Positions 17,471 through 26,657 are shown, counted from the stretch's first letter. The stretch: DNA of 64,000 nucleotides from Kiritimatiellia bacterium (GCA_017406465.1 JAFQYM010000017.1:62001-126000); one strand, 5' to 3'. The notes: generated by a model not told the origin, from the sequence alone. Program-made: numbers and translations.

Positions 17471-18185
17471 GGAACGCGTTTCTTTTCGTAGCTTTTACGG
17501 CGGTGCGGCAAATCCGTCGCGGACAAAATTAAGCTCGCTGATGGAACATCGGCGAGCGCAAGAGCTACGAAAACAAACGCGCCTTATGGAAGGTGAGGCA
17601 AGGGACGAGGGGGCGAGTGCCGAACTGAGCGACATGCGCCGACGCGGTTCGTCGGATGCGTGGTGAGACACGTCGCAAGGCAAGGAGCCGGTATCCCGGC
17701 GACGAAGCATTGCGGCGCGGACGGTGGATGCAGCATGCGGGAGAGGCAATCAATATTCCCGAGCAAAGCGAGGGCACCATGGCGGAGGCGAGCGGAATAT
17801 CCCCCGGAGCGAAGCGAAGTCGCCGAAGGCGAGCTCAACGCGGGGTGCGAAGGTCGCATAAGAGGAGCGGTCTTGTCTCGCAGGCGTAAGAGGCGCTTGC
17901 GTACCCAACCAGTGATAGACGCCGAGGCACGGCTCGGCACTCGCTTCGCTCGGCTTGGCTCGCTACAAAGCGCGAGCCCCGCTTGCGCGGCGGTTATGGC
18001 TAAACTAGGCTCTTTGTCTGATGTGCGAAAGCCGTCGCGATGGCAAGACCCGACGGGTTAGGCGAGCCTTCGCGCAGCTCGCCGGAGCACACCTCGACCG
18101 TGACCGCACAGTGGAAGGCAAAACCAGCACAGCACGGAGAAACAACTACGCCGCCTTACGTGTACACGCAAAATTCGGGCGAAAG
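17471..18185. other. Long intergenic region, structured, no gene seen
   Basis: About 715 nt without a convincing coding frame. The sequence is GC-rich and full of short self-complementary stretches with GAA-type loops, for example GCGAAGTCGC and GCCGAAGGC around 17817-17832. It does not match tmRNA, RNase P RNA or SRP RNA motifs that I can recognise. It may hold a structured RNA or decayed repeats. Confidence 0.4.
18096..18140 (+). repeat. Dispersed repeat, copy 2
   Basis: Plus-strand copy of the element at 13174-13219; the shared start is GACCGTGACCGCAC followed by TGGAAGGCA. Confidence 0.6.
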
Positions 18186-19313
18186 TTACCTCACCTTGAT
18201 AAGGATCATGAGGAGGATCGGGACGAGGGCGAGCTGCAGCAGGACGAAACGCATGAGGACCTGGGCGTTCGACCAGCCGAGGTTCTTCTTGCAGTGGTCG
18301 TGCAGCGGGAAGCGCACCTTGCGAATCACGCTGTCGTCGCCAATCTGGAACCCGAGCCGCTTCGCGACGCGGAGAAGGACGAGCTTCCCAAGCCCGCCGC
18401 CACCGTTGACGAGAACGACTGGCGAGAGGAAGAGGACGAGAAGCGGATTGCCCGTCATCAACGACGCAGTGGCGACGAGAATCCCGAGGAATCGGCTCCC
18501 CGCGTCGCCCATCAACACCTTCGAGGGCTCGGCGTTGTACCAAAGATACCCACCAAACGCACCTGCGACGATCATGACGACAATTGCCCAACGTGCGGCC
18601 TCGGAGTAGACCGGAATCAAGAAGTAGTGCGCGACAGGACGATAGCCGACGACGATGTAGAGGATCACCGCAAGCATCGCAAGCGTAATGACGGTAAGCG
18701 TGCCCGCAAGGCCGTCAACGCCGTCCGAGCAGTTCGTCGCGTTCATCGTGAACCAGAGAATCGCCGCCGCGACGGGAACGTACGCCCAGCCGGGGATGAG
18801 CCACACGCCAACGTCGCCGATCATCGTCGCGCCCTTCACAAACGGCAGCCACGCCACCATGACGTGCGAGCCGTCGATGACGTCGGAGTGACCGAGGAAG
18901 ATAAACACCGCTATCGCGCCAGAGACGACTGCATCAAGAAGCCCCTTCTTGAGCTCACCCCACGGAACTGCCGCGCGGTCGTCGAGATAGCCGAAGAGCA
19001 TCGCGCCGTACATCGCAAGCACCGCCATCATGTCCCAGAAGGCGAGCGGCGCGAAGAGGATAATCACGGGTAGGGAGATGAGCGTCACCGCGAGACCTGT
19101 GCCAGTCGGCTTGCCGCGCGACTGCATGCCTCCCATGTCCTTTAGTATCGCCTTGCCGTGGTCCTGCGGCAGTCGGTCCCAGACCCGCGGCAAAAGAAGC
19201 CACACGAGAAGCGCCGCGGCAAACGTGCCGCCCGCGAGCAGGAGCGCATGTGACTGGAGAAGGCGGAACGGACCCCAATACGGGACGAGATACTGCGACA
19301 GGTAGTAGAGCAT
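18186..19313 (-). CDS. mraY: Phospho-N-acetylmuramoyl-pentapeptide transferase
   Basis: Forms lipid I by transferring phospho-MurNAc-pentapeptide from UDP to undecaprenyl phosphate at the inner membrane. 375 residues with about ten hydrophobic segments and the family motifs GYLDDR, NATNCSDGVDGLAG, LMGDAGSRFLG and FPLHDHCKKNLGWSNAQV. It lies away from any other mur genes except alr in the same gene block. It is last in a minus-strand run beginning with the UDP-sugar pyrophosphorylase. Confidence 0.95.
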   Translation of the reverse strand: MLYYLSQYLVPYWGPFRLLQSHALLLAGGTFAAALLVWLLLPRVWDRLPQDHGKAILKDMGGMQSRGKPTGTGLAVTLISLPVIILFAPLAFWDMMAVLAMYGAMLFGYLDDRAAVPWGELKKGLLDAVVSGAIAVFIFLGHSDVIDGSHVMVAWLPFVKGATMIGDVGVWLIPGWAYVPVAAAILWFTMNATNCSDGVDGLAGTLTVITLAMLAVILYIVVGYRPVAHYFLIPVYSEAARWAIVVMIVAGAFGGYLWYNAEPSKVLMGDAGSRFLGILVATASLMTGNPLLVLFLSPVVLVNGGGGLGKLVLLRVAKRLGFQIGDDSVIRKVRFPLHDHCKKNLGWSNAQVLMRFVLLQLALVPILLMILIKVR

Positions 19314-19318
19314 GGCGG

Positions 19319-20359
19319 CTATTTTGCCTTAAGGGATTTCTTGAGCATCATGTAGAGCGTCTTGCGCTCTTCCTTGGAGAGTGCGGCAATCCGCTCCTCC
19401 CACTCGCGTTCGAACTCGCTCTTCTCGTCGCCGAGCGCGACGAAGTGCGCCTTAAGCACCTTCTTCGCCTCGTCGATGTACATCCTGACTTCGGGATTGA
19501 GCTCGTCCATGACGAGCGCGTTCTCTGCGTTGAGCGCGGGAAAGCGCGGCGAGACGAGATAGGCCGTGTAGGGAATCCCGCCAGAACGCACGAGCGCCGA
19601 CTGCTCGTGAAGCTGGAAACCGTCGGGCCCCGCGAAGACGAGGCGTCCGGCGCCGACAAACTTGCGCTTCCACTCGATGACCTCGAGCTTCGCCTCCGCG
19701 CCGCTCTCAAGCGTGAGCTTGTAGTCGGTCGTTCGCCTCTGGACGATGACTGGCGTCACGGGAAGGCCGTTGAAGTAGATCCTGACGTCGGGATAGCTCT
19801 TAAGGTAAAGCGCGAACTTCGCCGCGAGCGTCTGCACGGTTTCCGCCGCGTTCAAAAGCGAATCGCAGGTCGCCTTGATGTTGGTGATGTTCACTTCGGT
19901 GCCTGTCGCGGGGCCTGGCTTCGCGCTCTCGTCGAGATCGAAGACGCCTGGCCTAGAGAGATCTCCGGAAAGGACATACGATCCAAGCCCGCCGCCCTCC
20001 TTGCGAATCGTGGTGCGCCACTCGACGTGCGTTCCAAGCGCAAACGCCTTGAAGCGCCCGCGCCCGTGCCGCCCGTGGAGCCGACGCCCGCCGAACTCTG
20101 TCTGGGTCGCCGTGCGCTTCCAGCTGCCGCCAAGCGAGCCGAAGGTCGCGTCGGCCTTTTCGGCGTCGATTCCCGTGCCGTCGTCAGACACGCGCACCGC
20201 CTCTACCGCGCCGAGCGGGTTGGTGATAAGGTCTACCTTGACCTCGCGCGCGTCTGCGTCAAGCGCGTTCCACACGAGCTCTTCGACTGCCGCGATCGGA
20301 GCCGACTTAGAAAGCGACTCGATGTGGTCTGGCTGCGCCTGGACGTATATCTGCTTCAT
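19319..20359 (-). CDS. GHKL (Bergerat-fold) ATPase-domain protein
   Basis: 346 residues. The ATP-binding fold shows the N box (AAVEELVWNALDADA), the G1 box (VSDDGTGID) and a glycine-rich lid (GRRLHGRHGRGRFKAFALG). The central part resembles the second domain of MutL/Hsp90/MORC-type ATPases. There is no MutL C-terminal domain or Hsp90 middle domain, so it is not MutL or HtpG. Function is unknown; related ATP-binding proteins appear in DNA transaction and defence settings. It overlaps xseB by 4 nt and sits 5 nt from mraY. Confidence 0.7.
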   Translation of the reverse strand: MKQIYVQAQPDHIESLSKSAPIAAVEELVWNALDADAREVKVDLITNPLGAVEAVRVSDDGTGIDAEKADATFGSLGGSWKRTATQTEFGGRRLHGRHGRGRFKAFALGTHVEWRTTIRKEGGGLGSYVLSGDLSRPGVFDLDESAKPGPATGTEVNITNIKATCDSLLNAAETVQTLAAKFALYLKSYPDVRIYFNGLPVTPVIVQRRTTDYKLTLESGAEAKLEVIEWKRKFVGAGRLVFAGPDGFQLHEQSALVRSGGIPYTAYLVSPRFPALNAENALVMDELNPEVRMYIDEAKKVLKAHFVALGDEKSEFEREWEERIAALSKEERKTLYMMLKKSLKAK

Positions 20360-20556
20360 GCCTTCATTTCCTCAACTGCGCCCGACTTCGTGACCTTCTC
20401 GATGCGCTGCCTGATGGACTCGAGGTCCTTCTGGCAGGTGTCGACGAGCTTGCGGCCCTCCTCGAACGCCTTTATCATGTCGTCGAGCTTCATGTCGCCA
20501 GACTCCATCTTGGCGACAAGCTGCTCGAGCTTCTTGAGGTTGTCCTCGAAATTCAT
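20356..20556 (-). CDS. xseB: Exodeoxyribonuclease VII small subunit
   Basis: 66-residue XseB, a coiled-coil protein that coats the XseA large subunit. The family pattern is clear: NFEDNLKKLEQLVAKMESG, then a helix with FEEGRKLVDTCQKDL. The ATG at 20556 has GGAG upstream; a GTG at 20565 overlapping the upstream stop is an alternative. XseA is not in the window. Confidence 0.88.
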   Translation of the reverse strand: MNFEDNLKKLEQLVAKMESGDMKLDDMIKAFEEGRKLVDTCQKDLESIRQRIEKVTKSGAVEEMKA

Positions 20557-20561
20557 CCCGA

Positions 20562-21905
20562 TCACTCCGCGCCAAGGGCGATGCCGATCGACTTGATGTC
20601 CGCCGCGTCAAGCGCGTAGGCGGGGTCGATCTCGACGGGAACGCCGGCCTTCACCGCGACACCCGCCTCGGCGAGCCAGCGGCGCCACTTCGCCTGCATG
20701 TCGGCCTTGCACGTCGCTGGCGAATCGTCGCCCTCGGCGTTCTTGACGGGCGAGAACTCGTCCTTCTGCTCGAAGGCGAGGAACGCCGCGCGGCGCGCGT
20801 TCGGGAGGACGTCGAAGATGAACTTCTCGAACTTGTAGCCGTTCGGCTCGGACGGCTTCACGACCTTGCCCTTCGCGTCGACGAACGGAATCTTCTTGAA
20901 CGCGAGGTGGAGCGGCATTGGCTTGCCGGCCTCGCGCTCGAGGAACGCGCGGTCGAAGACGTGGATCGCGGGCGAGCCGTAGAGGAAATAGAGCTTGCCG
21001 TCCCTGCCCTTGCGCTCGCACTGCTCCTTCGTCATCTCGGTGTACTCGACCATGCGGAAGGTCTTGCCGAACTGCATCGGCATGCCGACCTTCTCGTAGG
21101 GGTCGCGCTTCGCGCAGAGCTTGAGCGAATACTCCGACTTGTTCGCGACGTGGTAGCCGATGAACGCGGGGTCCGCGATCTCGACGAGGGGATTGTCGAC
21201 CTGGAAGAAGAAGACAGACCTGATGCCGCGCTTCTTCATGTCGGCAAGGGCGCCGGAGCGCTTGAGCGCGGCGAGAAGTCCGCCGTGGCCGTCGGGGCTC
21301 ATGAAGACGTGGCCGGGCGCGTCCATGATGATCTTGCCGTCCTGTGTCATGCCGGGCCACATGCCCTGGGTGAAGAAGAACACGTCCTTCGGGTTGAGCC
21401 CGAAGTATTCGTTCTCCTCGAAGCAGCGGATTGTCGCCTCGTTGTTGGCCTCGCTCGTCATCACGTAGAACGGAATCGTGCGCCCGTAGCGGATGGTGCG
21501 CGCGAGGATCTTGCGGGCGTGGAAGTAGAAGAGCGGCGCGCCGGTGATCGGGCCGATGGAGTAGCACCCCTTGGGGCCGTCGTAGCCGAGGCGCGAGCCC
21601 TGGCCGCCTGCGACGAGAAGCGCGGCGACGCGACCTGCCTTTAGCTCCTTCTCTCCGAGCGCGACGGCGTCGGCGAGCTTCTTGCCCTTGAGGACGGCGA
21701 CCTTCGGGGCCTTGCCCTTCGAGTTGTCGATTGCGGTCGTCCCGGCCTTAAGCGCCTTCTGGCAGTAGGCGAGGCTCTTCGGATCAATCTTCCCGACCTG
21801 TTCAATGAGGGCGTTCTGCCCCTTCTTCGAAAGCTTGTTCCACCAAGCGAGGACATGTCCCTGTCCGCACTTGTCGAGCATCTTCTTCGCCTCTGCGTAG
21901 TTCAT
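20562..21905 (-). CDS. UDPGP-family UDP-sugar pyrophosphorylase (UAP1/UGP2-like)
   Basis: 447 residues of the eukaryotic-type UDPGP family, which makes UDP-GlcNAc, UDP-GalNAc or UDP-glucose from UTP and a sugar 1-phosphate. The nucleotide-binding loop is LLVAGGQGSRLGYDGPKG (near residue 100), and uridine/sugar contacts are in TSEANNEATIRCF, SPDGHGGLLAAL and FFFQVDNPLV. The UAP1-like G-G-Q-G-S/T-R-L-G loop favours UDP-GlcNAc, but specificity is not certain. A good Shine-Dalgarno (AAGGAGAAG) precedes the ATG. A TGATATAAT promoter sits inside the 3' end of alr. Confidence 0.85.
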   Translation of the reverse strand: MNYAEAKKMLDKCGQGHVLAWWNKLSKKGQNALIEQVGKIDPKSLAYCQKALKAGTTAIDNSKGKAPKVAVLKGKKLADAVALGEKELKAGRVAALLVAGGQGSRLGYDGPKGCYSIGPITGAPLFYFHARKILARTIRYGRTIPFYVMTSEANNEATIRCFEENEYFGLNPKDVFFFTQGMWPGMTQDGKIIMDAPGHVFMSPDGHGGLLAALKRSGALADMKKRGIRSVFFFQVDNPLVEIADPAFIGYHVANKSEYSLKLCAKRDPYEKVGMPMQFGKTFRMVEYTEMTKEQCERKGRDGKLYFLYGSPAIHVFDRAFLEREAGKPMPLHLAFKKIPFVDAKGKVVKPSEPNGYKFEKFIFDVLPNARRAAFLAFEQKDEFSPVKNAEGDDSPATCKADMQAKWRRWLAEAGVAVKAGVPVEIDPAYALDAADIKSIGIALGAE

Positions 21906-21932
21906 TTTCTTCTCCTTGGTTTTATCGTTAAA

Positions 21933-23102
21933 TCACTTCACGACGCGCTGGACGCGCGAGCCGAGAGAACAAATTATATCATAAGCGTGCGTTCCCTTCA
22001 GCAACGCCCAGTCGTCTGGCGTTATCGAGTCGCGCCCGCAAGTGCCGAAGCAGACAACCTCGTCGCCCGCCTTCACCCCCGGAACATCCGACACGTCGAC
22101 AGTCGTATAGTCCATGGAAATGCGGCCTATTATCTTGCAGCGGCGTCCGCCGATGAAGACGTGGCCGCGGTTCGTGAGCGCGAGCGGGAGGCCGTCGGCG
22201 TAGCCCGCCGAGATCGTCGCGACCTTCGTCGGCTGCGCGAGGCACCAGGTGCGCCCGTAGCCGAGCGTCGTGCCCGCGGGCAGTTCGCGCACCTGCGCGA
22301 CGCGCGTCCTGAGCGAGAGGACCGGCTCGACGTTGAGCGCCTTGCGGCCGTTCGGGTCGAAGCTGCCGTGAAGGTTGATGCCGGTCCTCACCATCGTGAA
22401 CGGCGGTTTCGCCGTCTCGGGGAAGTTGTTGATCGCGTCGGACGCCGCCATGTGGACCTTGCGGAACGCGATGCCCTCCTTCGCGCACGACGCGACTATC
22501 GACTTGAAGAGCTTTATCTGCCGCTTCGTGAACGGGTCCTTCGGGTCGTACGCCATCGGGCAGTGCGAGAAAATTCCCTCGCAGTCGAGGTTCGGGAGTT
22601 TCCTCACGGCGCGCATCGTCTCAAGCGCGTCCTTCGCGAGTATGCCGAGGCGACCCATGCCGGTATCGAGCTTGAAATGGACGCGCGCCATCTTCTTCGC
22701 CCTGTGCGCGGCATCGCTTATGAGCTTCGCCGTCGCGATGTCTGTAATGGGGAGTATGACACCCGCCTTCACCATCGGCGCGATTTCGTCAGGCAGTATC
22801 GACGAGAGAATCTGCACGTCCGCGGCAAATCCGCCGCGCCTCAAGACTGCGAGGAGTTCGAGCGCCTCGAACGGCTCCGCCACGCCAAACTCGCGGCAGC
22901 CCGCCTCTGCGAGCGCTTTCGCGTATGCGCCGACGCCAAGCCCGTAGGCGTTCGCCTTGAGGACGGAGAGGACGCGCATCGGCTTGACGTGCGCGACGAT
23001 CTTCCTGTAGTTCCTCACCAATGCGCCGAGATCAATCTCGACGCGTACGCGGCGTTTCAGCGTTTTCCCCTTCTGCCCAACATTCCCGCATTTGTCCTTC
23101 AT
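21933..23102 (-). CDS. alr: Alanine racemase
   Basis: PLP enzyme that makes D-alanine for peptidoglycan. The Lys that binds PLP is in VLKANAYGLG (near residue 50 from the start at 23102). Other motifs are KLDTGMGRLG, RTGINLHG, GYGRTW, ISAGYADGLP and GRISMDYTTVDVS, the last following the second catalytic Tyr region. The ATG at 23102 lies nine bases after TATAAT with no Shine-Dalgarno, suggesting a leaderless mRNA; an ATG at 23123 would lie inside the promoter. Confidence 0.93.
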   Translation of the reverse strand: MKDKCGNVGQKGKTLKRRVRVEIDLGALVRNYRKIVAHVKPMRVLSVLKANAYGLGVGAYAKALAEAGCREFGVAEPFEALELLAVLRRGGFAADVQILSSILPDEIAPMVKAGVILPITDIATAKLISDAAHRAKKMARVHFKLDTGMGRLGILAKDALETMRAVRKLPNLDCEGIFSHCPMAYDPKDPFTKRQIKLFKSIVASCAKEGIAFRKVHMAASDAINNFPETAKPPFTMVRTGINLHGSFDPNGRKALNVEPVLSLRTRVAQVRELPAGTTLGYGRTWCLAQPTKVATISAGYADGLPLALTNRGHVFIGGRRCKIIGRISMDYTTVDVSDVPGVKAGDEVVCFGTCGRDSITPDDWALLKGTHAYDIICSLGSRVQRVVK

Positions 23103-23111
23103 CGCAGAGAA

Positions 23112-23120
23112 ATTATACCA
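23112..23120 (-). promoter_or_regulatory. Extended -10 promoter of alr
   Basis: TGGTATAAT on the minus strand, nine bases before the alr start codon. Confidence 0.6.
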
Positions 23121-23193
23121 CATTCCAGCGAGGAATGGGGGAACGCATCACGGCATAAGCTCGGCGTTGCCATGACATGAAAGGCAGAGACGA

Positions 23194-25692
23194 CTACCGC
23201 TTTTTCTTCGCGGATTCGGCGGCGCCGGGGCGGTAGAACATGAGCATCGCGTCGGACGTGCGGTAAAGAAGTTCGCCGAGCTTTATGTAGCCGCCCTTCT
23301 GCTCCTTGCGGCCACGGTCGCTTCCGCCCGGGAAGACGACGTGGAACGTCTCGTCATCAAAGCCAAGCCCGTCGATGATCGCGATGTCCAAGGGCCAGCG
23401 CTGGGAGATTTCGTCATTGAGCGGACGGCTCTGGCGGACAAGCATGACGGGCTGCGAGAGAAGTATCCAGCGGCGAATCTCGTCCTTCTTCGCAAGCAGC
23501 GCCTCCTCGGTCGGGCAGTTGAAAAAGACCGTCTCGGGCGACTTGATCTTGAGCGCCGCCGCGCATTTCGCGACCCACTCGGCGTTCTTGCCGTAGTCCG
23601 GCCCACCCTTCTTCTTCCCCGTAGTGCGCGGCGCTGGCTTCGACGGCTTCTTCTTCCCCTTGCCGTCGCCACTCTCTTTCGCCTGCTCGAAGTCGAGAAA
23701 GCCAAGCCCCGATTCCCTAATCAGCGCTTCCATTTCTCGCCTTAGCCGGTCGACTTCTGCAAGCCGGAACTTCGGGCGCGAGTCGGACGGGTTCGAGTGG
23801 ACGCGCGTTATGTCGAAATCTCCCTTGCCATTCTCTGTGCCAGGAATCGCACGATAGTAGTTCGCAATCGCCATCAACGCAAAAAGCGGATTCGCCGAGT
23901 TGTACACGTCGTTCTTAAGTCCGAAATACCACTGCTGTATGTACCAAGTGGAGAGGAGATGGTCGGTATCGGAAAAAAGCGTCACATCACCCTTGCCGGT
24001 CGCCTCTGCGGGAAGAATGATGCCCTTCTGGTTGCTGCTGTACCGTATGCCGTTCGCGTTTCGGGCATAGGCGCGGACGAAGTTCGTGACTCCCGGCTTC
24101 AAGTCGATTATGCGCCCCTCGTAGCGGTCGCGGTGATAGAGCGGAAAGAGCTTGCCTGTCTTTTCGGTCGGGTCCTTCTTAAGCCCGTAGCAGAAGCCAT
24201 ATTCCGTCAGCAGCGGCTCGCCCCTGTACTTGACGTTGAGTTTCGCGCGGAACGATGTCGGCATTGGCGCGTCGAGCGAAATGAGCTCCGTCTGCGGGAG
24301 AAGCGCAAAGTCGAGCTCTTGCTTCGTCAGCTTGACCTCCGGCATGTCGAGCTTGAAGGTGCAAGTTCCCGTTGAAGCATCTGTCTTTATGTCGGATATC
24401 GCAATTCCAGCCGGAAGAAAGTTCGGAAGCACGGCGGCGGGATCGCTCTTCTCGTCGAACTTGTCGCCAGGCCTTAGGTACGCGACGCCCTCTCCGATCG
24501 CCTTGTGGTCGGGATCGCCGCTCCTGTATGTGTAGCAGAGGTCGGGCGGCCCGAGCATCGGGGATGTCATCGTGACGTTTATGACATGGACGAGAAGACC
24601 CTCGGCCGACGAGTCGCCGACTGGCGGCCTTTCGTTGTGGCAGTACTCGATGTAGAATAGGTAATTCGGGTGCGTCGACGGCACAAACAGCCCGAGGGGA
24701 TTCCGCCCGTCGCCGTCCTTCGCCGTCATCGGGAATTTCGCGGAACGGGGGGAGAGCGTGTATTCGCCCGGCTTCTCGATCTTCGGATAGGCGGCCGCGG
24801 GGACGAAGGCATGGTGGATGTAGCGGCAGTAGGCGGGCCCCGTGGGGCCGTAGTCCCACGGCAGGCACGGCGCGCCCTCGAGACCGTCGTGCTCCTCCGT
24901 CGCGTGGTAGTAGTCGGGCGAACCGAGGCAGTGGCCGAGTTCGTGGACGAGTGTGCGGCCGTTCCCGGGATACGACACCTGCGGAATGGAGTTCGGCCAA
25001 AGCGGATCCGCCCACATGACCTTGGGATCATATCTCGCAAGCTTGTCAACGACGCCTTTCTCCAGGGCCTCCGGCGAAGGCTTCGGCGGATAGAGCGGCC
25101 TGAGAAGGCGTTCCAGAAGGTCGGGGTCCTTGTTCACCGTGCGGCAGTAGACATAGCACGTATACGCGCCCTTCTTCTTAAGCTTCCCCTTCGACTGCAC
25201 GAACTTGAGCGCATCTTCCCGCAGCTTGCGGGCGCGTTCGCCGCCGTCGCCGTTGTATCCGATCAGGTTCCCAAACGCATTCCAGCGGCAGTAGTAGCCG
25301 AAAGGATGGGGCGCGGTGTAGATTGTCGGGTAGACTTCGAGGACGGGCCACGTTATGCCCTGTGAATAGTCCTTGTAGTAGTCGGCTATCGTGGCGGAGC
25401 CGTCAAGCGAGTTGAGCGCCGAGCGCACGGCCTCGACAGACTGCGGCTGGATGCAGTCGGGGAACGTTATCACGACGAGGTCAACCTGGAACTCGCCTTT
25501 CTGAACGGGGGTCGTCCTCTCCGGCTTGAAAGTCGCCGCGGTCGTCTTCGTAATCGTCCCGTTGCGAAACTCGGCAGAGCGATCGGCGTCGCGGTTCTTG
25601 GCAAGCGACGCCTTCTCGCCCTTCTTCGACGGAGCGGCAATCGCCGTGAGTATGGCGAGCATCGCCGCCGCAAGTGTAATACTACGTCTCAT
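23194..25692 (-). CDS. Large secreted M6-like zinc metalloprotease
   Basis: 832 residues with a signal peptide (MRRSITLAAAMLAILTAIAA). The catalytic zinc site is LVHELGHCLGSPDYYH (HExxH, with a downstream Asp/His), as in immune-inhibitor-A-like M6 peptidases. A fibronectin-like segment follows near residues 470-560 (RAYARNANGIRYSS). The C-terminal 250 residues are unrecognised, with a Lys-rich linker. Probably degrades extracellular protein. Its ATG stands eight bases after TATAAT without a Shine-Dalgarno. Confidence 0.8.
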   Translation of the reverse strand: MRRSITLAAAMLAILTAIAAPSKKGEKASLAKNRDADRSAEFRNGTITKTTAATFKPERTTPVQKGEFQVDLVVITFPDCIQPQSVEAVRSALNSLDGSATIADYYKDYSQGITWPVLEVYPTIYTAPHPFGYYCRWNAFGNLIGYNGDGGERARKLREDALKFVQSKGKLKKKGAYTCYVYCRTVNKDPDLLERLLRPLYPPKPSPEALEKGVVDKLARYDPKVMWADPLWPNSIPQVSYPGNGRTLVHELGHCLGSPDYYHATEEHDGLEGAPCLPWDYGPTGPAYCRYIHHAFVPAAAYPKIEKPGEYTLSPRSAKFPMTAKDGDGRNPLGLFVPSTHPNYLFYIEYCHNERPPVGDSSAEGLLVHVINVTMTSPMLGPPDLCYTYRSGDPDHKAIGEGVAYLRPGDKFDEKSDPAAVLPNFLPAGIAISDIKTDASTGTCTFKLDMPEVKLTKQELDFALLPQTELISLDAPMPTSFRAKLNVKYRGEPLLTEYGFCYGLKKDPTEKTGKLFPLYHRDRYEGRIIDLKPGVTNFVRAYARNANGIRYSSNQKGIILPAEATGKGDVTLFSDTDHLLSTWYIQQWYFGLKNDVYNSANPLFALMAIANYYRAIPGTENGKGDFDITRVHSNPSDSRPKFRLAEVDRLRREMEALIRESGLGFLDFEQAKESGDGKGKKKPSKPAPRTTGKKKGGPDYGKNAEWVAKCAAALKIKSPETVFFNCPTEEALLAKKDEIRRWILLSQPVMLVRQSRPLNDEISQRWPLDIAIIDGLGFDDETFHVVFPGGSDRGRKEQKGGYIKLGELLYRTSDAMLMFYRPGAAESAKKKR

Positions 25693-25700
25693 CGGCGTAG

Positions 25701-25709
25701 ATTATACCA
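25701..25709 (-). promoter_or_regulatory. Extended -10 promoter of the M6-like protease
   Basis: TTTTGGTATAAT on the minus strand ending eight bases before the start codon. Confidence 0.6.
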
Positions 25710-25744
25710 AAATCCGCCCGCCTATTGGGCATCGGACAGCCACC

Positions 25745-25900
25745 GAATCGTTAGACAAGTTCCTCAACAGAATCGAACTTTCCCGCGACATCGAAATCTC
25801 CCGCCGCGAATTCGCCGAGGGCAAGGGAATTCCGCAAGATGTTGTTTTCAATCGCCTCCATGAGAAACTCCTCGCATCTGACCGTATTGCACGCATCTGA
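25745..25900 (+). pseudogene. C-terminal remnant of an antitoxin-like gene
   Basis: A 51-codon frame without a usable start that translates to a charged helical sequence (ESLDKFLNRIELSRDIEISR, then REFAEGKGIPQDVVFNRLHE) typical of small antitoxin C termini. It stops 10 nt before the relB promoter hexamer. I read it as the left-over of an earlier toxin-antitoxin locus; the family call is tentative. Confidence 0.45.
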
Positions 25901-25909
25901 AATATATGA

Positions 25910-25947
25910 TACAATGCTCGCAATCTTTCGTACATTAGGAGTACAAA
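25910..25947 (+). promoter_or_regulatory. Promoter and operator of relB-yafQ copy 1
   Basis: TGATACAAT (-10, hexamer 25910-25915), then TTCGTAC (25927-25933) and GTACAAA (25941-25947) as an inverted repeat separated by 7 nt. The same arrangement precedes copy 2, so it is a likely autorepression site of the RelB-YafQ complex. Confidence 0.6.
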
Positions 25948-25949
25948 TA

Positions 25950-26219
25950 ATGACTACAAGCATTACATTTCGCACTGATGCAGAGCTCAAGGCAGATGTC
26001 GAGGACATCCTTGAGGACATCGGCATGAACATGTCGACTGCCTTCAACTGCTTTTTGGCCAAGATACGCGATGTGGGCGGCATCCCTTTCGCGCTTGCCA
26101 GGAAGAGCAAGCACCAGCGCATTTTGGACGCATATAACGAGGCAAAGGAAGAAGTGAGTTCACCCGACGCGCAGTTTTGTGACGATCCTGCCAAGCTTAA
26201 GGAGTTCCTGCTCGCATGA
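25950..26219 (+). CDS. RelB/DinJ-family antitoxin, copy 1
   Basis: 89 residues. The N terminus (MTTSITFRTDAELKADVEDI) is the ribbon-helix-helix DNA-binding part typical of RelB/DinJ; the C terminus wraps the toxin. GGAG precedes the ATG. It differs from copy 2 at 5 of 89 positions. It overlaps the toxin gene by 4 nt (ATGA). Confidence 0.88.
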   Translation: MTTSITFRTDAELKADVEDILEDIGMNMSTAFNCFLAKIRDVGGIPFALARKSKHQRILDAYNEAKEEVSSPDAQFCDDPAKLKEFLLA

Positions 26220-26494
26220 AATACAGAGTTTTCAGGTCGAAGCGGTTTCGCAAGAGTCTTAAGAAGATGATTCAACGCGGCAAGGACATCAACAAGATCA
26301 ACGATGTCATCCTCAAACTGGCCAACGGTGAGACGCTGGAACCCAAGTATAAGGATCACGCGCTTTCCGGCGACCTTGAGGGGCTGCGTGATTGCCACAT
26401 CGAGAACGACTGGGTGCTTTTCTATTTCTACACGACTACAGGCGAACTGATTCTCACCCTTTCCGACACCGGAACACACTCCGATCTATTTTGA
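26216..26494 (+). CDS. YafQ-type mRNA interferase toxin, copy 1
   Basis: 92-residue RelE-superfamily toxin that would cleave mRNA on the ribosome. The YafQ catalytic His and Asp residues are visible in KYKDHALSGDLEG, LRDCHIENDWVLFYF and DTGTHSDLF. It differs from copy 2 at 20 of 92 positions, far more than the antitoxins differ. Confidence 0.9.
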   Translation: MKYRVFRSKRFRKSLKKMIQRGKDINKINDVILKLANGETLEPKYKDHALSGDLEGLRDCHIENDWVLFYFYTTTGELILTLSDTGTHSDLF

Positions 26495-26511
26495 TTCGCC
26501 GCGTGTACGCA

Positions 26512-26528
26512 ACGGGCGATACGCCCGT
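26512..26528. repeat. Short GC-rich hairpin
   Basis: ACGGGCG-ATA-CGCCCGT: a perfect 7-bp stem and a 3-nt loop just after the yafQ stop. It could end the toxin-antitoxin transcript, but no T tract follows. Confidence 0.5.
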
Positions 26529-26657
26529 CGCGGCGCGAACTTGCCGTTTCTTGCGTTTGAATTGCCGCCAATTTTTCAGTATCGCGAACACGACAATGCA
26601 GCATCTCCGCCACGCTCGGATGCTCGCGCCGACGGATGACACGTCTTGGACTCGACA

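Noticed and set aside
17471..18185. tmRNA, RNase P RNA or SRP RNA
   Set aside because: None of the conserved sequence blocks of these RNAs could be found on either strand.
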